The position numbers were made by a program, and so were the translations under genes. Below the pieces are notes generated by a model that saw only the letters and a program-made list of their open reading frames with translations, was not told the DNA's origin and ran no database searches. Of a stretch of 7,683 nucleotides of DNA, positions 1 through 6,564 are shown in pieces. The stretch is from Planctomycetota bacterium (GTDB lineage: Bacteria > Planctomycetota > PUPC01 > JACPCR01). Positions within the stretch are counted from its first letter, which is position 1; the number at the start of each line of letters is the position of its first letter. The stretch is taken from positions 1 through 7,683 of the forward strand of contig JASLXP010000858.1 of NCBI GenBank assembly GCA_030740295.1, in the 5' to 3' direction.

Positions 1-2
1 CC

Positions 3-401
3 CGCGCCTCTGGTCGCTTCCTGCTTTTCCGTCCCGGTCAGGCCGGGGTCTGGCGCATCGAAGGGTTGCCTCGGAAAGGAACTTTAATGATCCCTGGCAA
101 ATTCTCGTGCAAGCGTTTCCGCGTCAAGTTTGCCGGCGGCCTGCACACGAAGCTCGTGTATGATCATGCCCCCGGAGTAAAGAAGTACCTGTTCGAGGCT
201 GATGACCCGGACGCAGATGACGAGGCCGAGCTTATCGTCCAGGTCGAGCCCAACCCGACCCCATTGGTCGTCAAAGCAGACGGGGAGCCACACGAAGATT
301 TTGACCGCCGTGGAGACACGATTCACATCCGAGGCGTGCTGCCGAACGTGACTTACCAGATCGAGAAATTAACCGCGGCAACGTTGCCCGCGGGCGAATA
401 G
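3..401 (+). CDS. C-terminal part of an unidentified β-rich protein (5' end outside the window)
   Basis: The frame is open from the left edge (first full codon at position 3) to the TAG stop at 399-401, giving 132 visible residues. The stretch before the first possible start reads as plausible protein (GRFLLFRPGQAGVWRIEG), so I treat this as the tail of a longer gene. A rival reading is a stand-alone protein of 104 residues from the ATG at 87, which has a good Shine-Dalgarno-like GGAAAGGA at 73-80, six bases upstream. The TTG at 66 has little support. The sequence alternates hydrophobic and polar residues (FRVKFAGG, ELIVQVEPN, TIHIRGVLP, TYQIEKL), which suggests a β-sandwich such as the accessory C-terminal domain of a secreted or glycan-acting enzyme. 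It has no catalytic motif, membrane segment or cysteine cluster that I can recognise, so I assign no function. Confidence 0.6.
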   Translation, partial: RASGRFLLFRPGQAGVWRIEGLPRKGTLMIPGKFSCKRFRVKFAGGLHTKLVYDHAPGVKKYLFEADDPDADDEAELIVQVEPNPTPLVVKADGEPHEDFDRRGDTIHIRGVLPNVTYQIEKLTAATLPAGE

Positions 402-628
402 ATGTTGCCAAGGCTCATCCCGCAATGCTTCAAAAGTGAAAGACATAGACAAGCGCCCGAGAGTGACAATTGAGCAGACTCCGCTTTACCCGGTCCCCGC
501 CCTCGACTTCGACCCGAGCCAGAGCTACGTGTGGTGAAAGGCCGAACAGGGCTAACATCCGTCAGATTGGATTTTCGTGGGTTAGCGAGGGCTTGATCAT
601 CGGTTTAAGATCTTCATCCCTCAAATTC
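402..628 (+). other. Intergenic leader upstream of the dihaem protein gene
   Basis: This spacer of about 227 bases separates the end of the first gene from the chosen start of the HzsA-related gene. It is open in frame from the TTG at 470, but the translation there is rich in Arg, Ser and Thr (such as SPPSTSTRARAT) with no domain-like pattern, so I read it as non-coding leader. A promoter for the downstream gene may lie here, but I see no convincing -35/-10 pair. A TTGATC at about 593 is followed by AT-richer sequence but has no good partner. No terminator with a T-run follows the first gene, so read-through from it is also possible. Confidence 0.4.
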
Positions 629-3600
629 ATGACAGAATGGAGACCCGAATTGAAGAGCTACATGTTTCTCACATGGCTGGTTGTTTTTTCGTGGGGAGAG
701 CTTTCTGCTGAAGAACGGCAAGATCTTCCGTCCCGGGCCGCGCCAGTTGTGAAGGCGGCCATTCAGATAAAAGGCAACAGGACCCTGCACGCAGGCACCA
801 TGAAGGAAGCCGCGCTCGTCCACTCGAATCGCGATTACCGCTTCACCGATGTGCCCAAAGAAATCCTTGGTCTCCGATATGTCCTCCACGAGCACAAAAG
901 GCCGGCCAACCTGTCAATCACGATGGATACGCCGGGCACGCTCTACCTCTGTTTGTGTGAGCAACTGCCCGGAGTTGCCTCCTCACGGCCGACCCCTTCC
1001 GGCCTGAAACTCACCAGTGAATGGACGGAAGTCAGCAGCATGAAGACCGAGGCCGTAGGAAGCATGCACACCTGGTCGGTGTACAGAGCTGTCATCAAGG
1101 ATCGGAAGCCGATCCGGATCCCTTCCGCTAACAAGTGGGGCTCTGTCATTCTGGCCTCCAGCATCAAGGGACTGCAAAAGGCTGCGGTGAGTAATCCGAT
1201 GACTGCCGTTGAATCTGCCAACGCAGAATTCAACCTGATTCAGAAGCAGATCCAGGCACGCAGACCAGGAGACCCAGCGCAGGCAAGGGTCGCAGAAGAG
1301 GTCTTCCGCAAAGAGGCCCTGATCCTCGGTACTGACAAAACGCCGGTGGACGTTGCCCAACGCCGGACCGAGGCGTTGCTCCAACACATCAGTGCTCTCG
1401 ACGGCGCGCCCGATCTGGCGAAGGAGGCCGTGGAGCTCGAAGGCTTGCGCGGCGAAAGCTCTGCTGTTCTGTCGCCGGATCAGCAGATTGCCCTCTTTGA
1501 AAAAATCACGGCTTTGCGTCGCAGAATCGCTTTTAAGAATCCGCTGCTCGATTTCGACAGCATCATCTTTCTCAAACACAACAAACAAGCCAGGGGCGAG
1601 CGGCACATGGTGGATCAGTATCTTGGGTTTAACCAAGCCAAAGGCGGCGGCGTCTATGTGCTCGAAAACGCGTTTGGGGAGGGGCAGGCGGTCAAGAGTC
1701 TGCTCGCCGAATCGGCCGTTCAGAAGGGTCGGCTGAAAGGGCAGAAACTCGAAGACAGCGGGTCGTTCGTCTCGCTGGATCTGGATTATGACGGAAAGAC
1801 AATTCTCTTTGCCTTCACGGAAGCGGAACACACGATTCCTGAGAATGCCTCGTATGAAAACCAGCGCTGGGCAAAAGACCAGGTGAGGCGGGTCAGGCAC
1901 GCCAGACATTACTATTTCCGGCCGAAAAGTACTTACCATGTCTTCCAGGCCGGCGCCGACGGCTCGAATCTGCGCCAGCTTACGGACGGGATGTGGGATG
2001 ATTACGACCCCTTCTTCCTGCCCAGCGGTCGCATCGGGTTTATCTCGGAGCGTGCCGGCGGGAACCAGCGCTGCGGGAATCGGCCCCTGCCCAGCGCGAC
2101 GCTCTTTGCCATGATGCCGGACGGCAGCGACCTCGTTCAGCTCAGTTGGCACGATACAAACGAATGGCATCCGAGCGTCGATAACAACGGGATGATCGTT
2201 TACACGCGCTGGGATTACGTGGACCGTGATTCAGACGTCGCCCATCACATCTGGCATTGCTTTCCGGACGGGCGCGATCCCCGGAGCTACCACGGCAACT
2301 ACCCCATCCGGCGCGAATCGCGTCCATGGATGGAAATGTCCATTCGGGCCATACCGAATTCCCACCGGTACGTCGCGGTTGCCACACCGCATCACGGCCA
2401 GAATTACGGGTCACTGGTGATGATCGACCTCCGCCTGAAGGACGACGGTTCCACTGCCCAGCTCAAGCGCATCACTCCGGAACTCCAATTCCCCGAATCC
2501 GAATCCTCGCCCGGCAAAGCACACGGCAAGGGTACGCACAGACCGCGCGCGGAAGTCTGCGGCACGCCCTGGCCGTTGAGCGAGGATTTCTATCTCTGCG
2601 TGTATGACCCCGCGCAGCGCAATTACGGGCTTTACCTGCTCGATAGTTTTGGCAACAGGGAGCTCCTCTATCGCGATCCTCGAATCTCCTGCCTCGACCC
2701 GATTCCACTAAAGGCCAGGAAACGGCCCCCGGCAATTCCAACACAGACCATGCAGGCCAAGGCCGACCAGCCGGAAGACGCTGACCTGTCTACGGGAACG
2801 GTCAGCATCATGAATATCTACGAAAGCGAGCTTCCCTGGCCGGAAGGGACGAGCATCCAGGAGCTTCGGATTGTCAACGTCTTCCCAAAACACAACTCGT
2901 TCGTTGATGAGCCAAGAATCGGTCATGCAAATCAATCGCTGGCGCGGGGCGTTCTGGGCACTGTCCCGGTAGAAGAGGACGGCAGCGTCCACTTCAAGAT
3001 GCCGGCCGGAGCGGGGGTCTATTTCCAGGCCCTCGATGAGAACGGGATGGCCGTCCAGACCATGCGCTCCGACACTTACCTGCACCCCGGCGAGACGTTG
3101 AGCTGCATCGGCTGCCACGAATCCAGCCACACCGCCCCGAAACTCAATGGCAGCAAAACGCCGATGGCAATGCTCCGCCCTCCCTCCAAGATCGAACCCG
3201 AAGCTGAAGGATCGTATCCATTGACCTTCCCGCGCCTGGTGCAGCCGGTAATCGACGCGAAGTGCGTGAGCTGCCATGACAAGGAGAAGACTGCCAAGAG
3301 CCTTCGAGGCGACAAGCTCGGCAAATACGGCTGGTCCGAGGCGTTTCATACCTTGCGGAAATACGCGTGGGGCAAGAGCGGCGGCAATGGCGCTATCCGG
3401 GCCAACGGGCGTTCCTACTCTATTCCCGGCCAGGACGGAGCGCGTGTCTCGAAGCTCTACCAAATGCTAGCGAAGGGGCAACACGAGACGAAGCTCACCC
3501 CAGCGGAGATGCGCCGCATCACCCTCTGGCTCGATTGCAACAGCAATTTCTACGGCGCTTATCGCGAGGCGGTGAAACAGGCCAGAGGCGAAGTCATAAA

Positions 3601-3652
3601 GCCCACGTGGGGTGTTCCCAGGTGGACCGACTTCGAGAGCCTGGTGAGGTGA
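629..3652 (+). CDS. HzsA-related exported protein: β-propeller plus two c-type haem motifs
   Basis: This 1007-residue protein matches the architecture of hydrazine synthase alpha-like (HzsA-related) proteins. Residues 1-27 look like a signal peptide: Arg/Lys, then the hydrophobic core FLTWLVVFSW, with likely cleavage after LSA, so the product should be periplasmic or surface exposed. Residues about 40-180 form an extra β-rich domain and about 190-300 a helical linker. A PD40/TolB-like propeller follows at about 305-715, with repeated signatures (GADGSNLRQLTDG, MPDGSDLVQLSW, NEWHPSVDNNG) and the family-typical GTPWPLSEDF and YGLYLLDSFGNRELLYRD. The HZS-alpha-like part spans about 720-900 and ends in haem motif CIGCH at 826-830; CVSCH follows at 879-883. 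The C-terminus has the usual KLTPAEMRRITLWLD and NSNFYGAY. The ATG at 629 is preferred over the TTG at 470, whose extension is not protein-like; the ATG at 662 would remove the charged n-region. The substrate and redox role of such homologues are unknown. Hydrazine synthesis is unlikely, because no HzsB/C partner is visible. Confidence 0.88.
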   Translation: MTEWRPELKSYMFLTWLVVFSWGELSAEERQDLPSRAAPVVKAAIQIKGNRTLHAGTMKEAALVHSNRDYRFTDVPKEILGLRYVLHEHKRPANLSITMDTPGTLYLCLCEQLPGVASSRPTPSGLKLTSEWTEVSSMKTEAVGSMHTWSVYRAVIKDRKPIRIPSANKWGSVILASSIKGLQKAAVSNPMTAVESANAEFNLIQKQIQARRPGDPAQARVAEEVFRKEALILGTDKTPVDVAQRRTEALLQHISALDGAPDLAKEAVELEGLRGESSAVLSPDQQIALFEKITALRRRIAFKNPLLDFDSIIFLKHNKQARGERHMVDQYLGFNQAKGGGVYVLENAFGEGQAVKSLLAESAVQKGRLKGQKLEDSGSFVSLDLDYDGKTILFAFTEAEHTIPENASYENQRWAKDQVRRVRHARHYYFRPKSTYHVFQAGADGSNLRQLTDGMWDDYDPFFLPSGRIGFISERAGGNQRCGNRPLPSATLFAMMPDGSDLVQLSWHDTNEWHPSVDNNGMIVYTRWDYVDRDSDVAHHIWHCFPDGRDPRSYHGNYPIRRESRPWMEMSIRAIPNSHRYVAVATPHHGQNYGSLVMIDLRLKDDGSTAQLKRITPELQFPESESSPGKAHGKGTHRPRAEVCGTPWPLSEDFYLCVYDPAQRNYGLYLLDSFGNRELLYRDPRISCLDPIPLKARKRPPAIPTQTMQAKADQPEDADLSTGTVSIMNIYESELPWPEGTSIQELRIVNVFPKHNSFVDEPRIGHANQSLARGVLGTVPVEEDGSVHFKMPAGAGVYFQALDENGMAVQTMRSDTYLHPGETLSCIGCHESSHTAPKLNGSKTPMAMLRPPSKIEPEAEGSYPLTFPRLVQPVIDAKCVSCHDKEKTAKSLRGDKLGKYGWSEAFHTLRKYAWGKSGGNGAIRANGRSYSIPGQDGARVSKLYQMLAKGQHETKLTPAEMRRITLWLDCNSNFYGAYREAVKQARGEVIKPTWGVPRWTDFESLVR

Positions 3653-3666
3653 GCATTGCCGGCGAC

Positions 3667-3694
3667 ATCAGATCAAACGACCGTTTCATCTGAT
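3667..3694. terminator. Inverted repeat between convergent genes, possible bidirectional terminator
   Basis: ATCAGAT (3667-3673) pairs with ATCTGAT (3688-3694). After one C·C mismatch, AAAC (3675-3678) pairs with GTTT (3683-3686) around a GACC loop. The hairpin sits in the 47-base gap between the TGA of the HzsA-related gene and the TGA of the GH2 gene, where a shared terminator is expected. It lacks a clear T-run on either side and its stem is AT-rich, so intrinsic termination would be weak; it could instead be an mRNA 3'-end structure. Confidence 0.4.
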
Positions 3695-3699
3695 AGCTC

Positions 3700-6471
3700 T
3701 CAGAGCGATGAAGTGACATCGGCGATGGTCTTCAGACACGACTCCGGCAGATTCCGGCCTGGCTCAAGCTGCCCGTTGGCAGCGCGGGCGCAGACCTGGG
3801 TGAGCAGGTAGCGCGCTTCCGGCCAGGATGGGTCGAGCTGCAGTGCGCAGAGGATCAGGCGACCTTTGCCAACCGCGCGCTCCAGCAGGTAGCCGAGGGG
3901 ACGGCAGACCGGGTAGCGGTGGATGACCCGGATCGCAGGCTCTTCGTCGTTGAGCTCGAGCGGTTCCAGGTCGAGGGGCGGGGCATCGTCGATCATGCGG
4001 AAGAATTGGAGGTCGGCATAACCTTCGTGGGGGAACTCGCCCAGCACAGGGTGATCGGTGATGACCGTTCCGTTCTGTCCGTCCTCGTAGGGCGGATAGT
4101 TGGCCGGCGGAGTGAAGAAATATTTCACGTATCCGAAGTTCGGATTGTGCGGACGAACCAGCCCTTCAGTTGCGGCCAGGACGGCCGCTCCGCCGTCGGT
4201 CATGAAACGCAGGAGATCTTCGTCGAGTTTCTCCGTGAGAGCGACGGTGACGCCGCCGAGTTCCTGGGCTGAGACGTTCGGAACGTCTTCCAGTTGCTTC
4301 AGCCAAGTGTGCTTCGGCTCACCATAAACGGCAGTTCCTGAGGGCAGCGGCGCTTCGGCCGGGAACAGCCAGATATCCCACGAGTTGGCTGCGCGCCGGC
4401 CGCCTTCGGCCAAATTTGCTTCGAGGCGGGCTTTCACCGGGTGGGAAAGGTCTGGGATAGTGCACGCAATTTCGCCGGCTGGGCATGTTGTGTAAGGCTC
4501 GTGCGCCCAAGTCAGTTCGCCTGATTCAAGCGCCTGGTCATCGGAAACAATCTGCCAGCGCAGAATGGGATTCTCGAAGGCTGGATGGGAAAAGTCCGAG
4601 ACAGAAAGAGCGCAACGGAATTCCTCTCCGGCCGTCAGTACCCGGTCCGCAATGTCCAGGCTGGACAGCACTGCGGTATCGCCGTTGGTGCGGAGCCACG
4701 TGGCCGCGTCAGCCAGCTTCCGTTCGTAAAACTCGTCAATGATGCCCTGGGGCGACAGGTTGGCGTCCATGGCGTTGAAGTGACAGATGCCTGCCAGCCA
4801 GGCGCGATCCCGGCGACAGATTTCCATCTGAGCTTTCGCTTCCAGGAGTTGAAGCCGCTGGCTGTTCGCACCGTAGGTTTCCAGCAAGTGTTCCTGGCCG
4901 TGCAGCTTTGCGGCCTCACGGGCAACCGAGATCGCATAAGGCCGAACGGCGCCGGTGTACTTGTGCTCCGCCCGAACGTCCGGGAATGAGCTCCACCAGC
5001 GGTATTCGTGTTCGATAATCGGCTTGTCGCACGTGGTGGCGTCCATCCCGGTACTGACCACATTCACGAAGTCGCCGGGCAGTTCCTCGTTGTATCCTCC
5101 GTCCGTCCAGATGACCATGGCGGTCGGTTTGATCGCCTTGGTGTCGCGGCGGCACTGCCACGCGATGCGAGGGAAGTGTGTCTTGCCGCCGAGCTCATTG
5201 CTCATGCAGTAGATGTTTGCCGAGGGGTGGCTCACGTCGCGTCTCACGATGAGATCCCACTGCCGCTTCAGAATGGGATAGTTATCCGGAGTCGGTGGAG
5301 GCCACTGATACACATGCTGCGGGGTATGCCCGCTCCATGCGCCAAGCATTCCCATCTCGCTCTGCACCAGCAGACCGACCTCATCGGCCGCGTCGAAATA
5401 TTCCGGCGGATACACGTAAGACTGGCAGCGAACGAAGTTGTACCCGTAATCCCGCAGGGCCCGGAGCTTGCGCCGCCAGCGTTCGCGGTCGGTGTCCGGG
5501 CAGCCTGTCTCGGGACAACTGATGAAATCTCCACTACCTCGCATGTAGTAGGGCTCGCCATTGATGAGGAACAGTCTGCCTTTCGACGACAGCTTGACGA
5601 AACCGGTCCGCTCGCTCATCGCATCGAGCGATTCGTCCCCGGACAAAAGTTCGACATCCACTCGGTACAGATCAGGTGCGTCCGGGCTCCATAATCCGGG
5701 CGAAGGTACGGGAAGTGTGATTTCCGCCTCTCCGCCTGTCACCGGTTCCTCCAGGCTTGCTGTAGATGCGCCGTCACCAACAGGCCTGGCCGCGATACGA
5801 ATCGCGAGAGCCGAAGGCTTTGCGGCATCGCCAATCTTCACTTTGACTCGGAGGGACTCCGAATCCACGTCCGCCAGAATGTCGCACCGTTCGATGAAGC
5901 TTCGCCCGGACGCTGTCAGCTCTACGGAACGGTAAAGGCCGGACCAGTTCCCCTGCCAATTGTAGGCAAAGCCGAATTCACGATGCTTTTCGTGCACGCG
6001 AATCGCCAGCCAGTTGGGCCGGTCGCGCCTGGCCAGATCCGTGACTTCGAAGCCGAAGGGCACAAACGGCAGATCGTTTTCGCCAAGACGGACGCCATTC
6101 AGCCACACCTCCGCGCTGGGATGCGCGCCTCCGAAGTTGAGCCAGACCCGCGAATCATCCCACGACGCAGGCACCTCGAAGCTGCGGCCATACCACCCGG
6201 TCCCCTTATACGTTGCCTGAAAAACACGCGCTTCGAGCCGGAAGTCCCAGACCATGTCCCTGCTGTCGTCCCCATGGCCCTGTCCCTGCCAGCAGCCCGG
6301 CACTTGAACAGATTCCTTGAAATTCTCCGGGCTTTGGAACCATCGATCTGAAACTCCCTCGTCATCCGGATCGAGTCGGAACTGCCAGGAGCCATCGAGG
6401 CTCTCTCGGCGCCCCGACGGGTGGCGCAAGAGGGGGTTGACTCGAACGGGGCAGCGCATTTCGTGAGGCAT
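3700..6471 (-). CDS. Glycoside hydrolase family 2 protein (β-galactosidase/β-glucuronidase-like) with C-terminal GATase-like domain
   Basis: This 923-residue enzyme has GH2 layout. A galactose-binding-like jelly roll covers residues about 22-190 (SLDGSWQFRLDP, VPGCWQG, TGWYGRSFEV, AEVWLNGVRLGEN, NWSGLYRSVEL). An immunoglobulin-like domain spans about 195-290, and a TIM barrel about 295-590. The acid/base is probably Glu426 in HPSANIYCMSNELGG and the nucleophile Glu489 in KPIIEHEYRWW, by analogy with the NE and EY motifs of the family. Residues about 595-705 look like another β-domain, and about 720-900 resemble a glutamine-amidotransferase-like fold (DEDLLRFMTDGGAAVLAATEG, VGKGRLILCALQL). There is no signal peptide, so it should act in the cytoplasm on an imported β-linked sugar; the exact substrate cannot be read from sequence. 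I chose the ATG at 6471. The in-frame ATG at 6564 adds 31 residues encoded by a repeat palindrome, and the conserved fold begins only after 6471. It is probably co-transcribed with the URO-D-like gene upstream and meets the HzsA-related gene tail to tail. Confidence 0.9.
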   Translation of the reverse strand: MPHEMRCPVRVNPLLRHPSGRRESLDGSWQFRLDPDDEGVSDRWFQSPENFKESVQVPGCWQGQGHGDDSRDMVWDFRLEARVFQATYKGTGWYGRSFEVPASWDDSRVWLNFGGAHPSAEVWLNGVRLGENDLPFVPFGFEVTDLARRDRPNWLAIRVHEKHREFGFAYNWQGNWSGLYRSVELTASGRSFIERCDILADVDSESLRVKVKIGDAAKPSALAIRIAARPVGDGASTASLEEPVTGGEAEITLPVPSPGLWSPDAPDLYRVDVELLSGDESLDAMSERTGFVKLSSKGRLFLINGEPYYMRGSGDFISCPETGCPDTDRERWRRKLRALRDYGYNFVRCQSYVYPPEYFDAADEVGLLVQSEMGMLGAWSGHTPQHVYQWPPPTPDNYPILKRQWDLIVRRDVSHPSANIYCMSNELGGKTHFPRIAWQCRRDTKAIKPTAMVIWTDGGYNEELPGDFVNVVSTGMDATTCDKPIIEHEYRWWSSFPDVRAEHKYTGAVRPYAISVAREAAKLHGQEHLLETYGANSQRLQLLEAKAQMEICRRDRAWLAGICHFNAMDANLSPQGIIDEFYERKLADAATWLRTNGDTAVLSSLDIADRVLTAGEEFRCALSVSDFSHPAFENPILRWQIVSDDQALESGELTWAHEPYTTCPAGEIACTIPDLSHPVKARLEANLAEGGRRAANSWDIWLFPAEAPLPSGTAVYGEPKHTWLKQLEDVPNVSAQELGGVTVALTEKLDEDLLRFMTDGGAAVLAATEGLVRPHNPNFGYVKYFFTPPANYPPYEDGQNGTVITDHPVLGEFPHEGYADLQFFRMIDDAPPLDLEPLELNDEEPAIRVIHRYPVCRPLGYLLERAVGKGRLILCALQLDPSWPEARYLLTQVCARAANGQLEPGRNLPESCLKTIADVTSSL

Positions 6472-6500
6472 GGGAGCTTCGCTGTGATGGTGGGTTGGGA

Positions 6501-6564
6501 ATGAGGTGTCAGGTGTCAGGTGTCGGGTGTCACCTGTCGTGACACCTGACACCCGAGACCTCAT
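6501..6564. repeat. Imperfect palindrome of GGTGTC-type heptamers between the URO-D-like and GH2 genes
   Basis: Three direct copies of AGGTGTC (6504-6524) are followed by a variant GGGTGTC and then by inverted copies (GACACCTGACACC, 6541-6553). The outer arms at 6501-6524 and 6541-6564 pair at 22 of 24 positions around a 16-base centre. A competing inner hairpin, GGTGTCAC (6526-6533) with GTGACACC (6539-6546) and a CTGTC loop, is perfect. The right arm overlaps the TGA stop of the URO-D-like gene. In the minus-strand transcript the structure would fold strongly between the two coding regions, where it could stabilise RNA, attenuate expression or be a dispersed repeat unit. Confidence 0.85.

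Noticed and set aside
373..393. GC-rich inverted repeat around GGCAACGTTGCC with flanking CCGC/GCGG as a terminator of the first gene
   Set aside because: It lies inside the coding sequence before the stop codon and is not followed by a T-run, so it is more likely incidental to GC-rich coding.
470..628. TTG-initiated extension of the HzsA-related gene by 53 codons
   Set aside because: The added residues are Arg/Ser/Thr-rich, have no ribosome binding site support and would bury the signal peptide inside the protein.
983..2170. Long open frame of 395 codons on the minus strand, antisense to the HzsA-related gene
   Set aside because: The plus-strand frame has clear family motifs throughout this stretch, and the antisense translation shows no domain-like pattern. 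It is a shadow of a GC-rich gene.
2708..3463. Open frame of 251 codons on the minus strand over the haem motifs
   Set aside because: It lies entirely antisense to the two CXXCH motifs and the conserved C-terminal region, and has no recognisable product.
629..3652. Evidence of anammox metabolism from the hydrazine-synthase-like gene
   Set aside because: HzsA-related proteins occur widely in non-anammox bacteria, and no HzsB, HzsC or hydrazine dehydrogenase gene is present in the window.
5008..5694. Open frame of 228 codons on the plus strand within the GH2 gene
   Set aside because: The opposite strand encodes the GH2 barrel with both candidate catalytic residues; this frame lacks any coherent motif.
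6501..6564. CRISPR-like array
   Set aside because: The repeat units are 7 bases, contiguous and partly inverted, with no spacers, so this is a palindromic tandem repeat rather than CRISPR.
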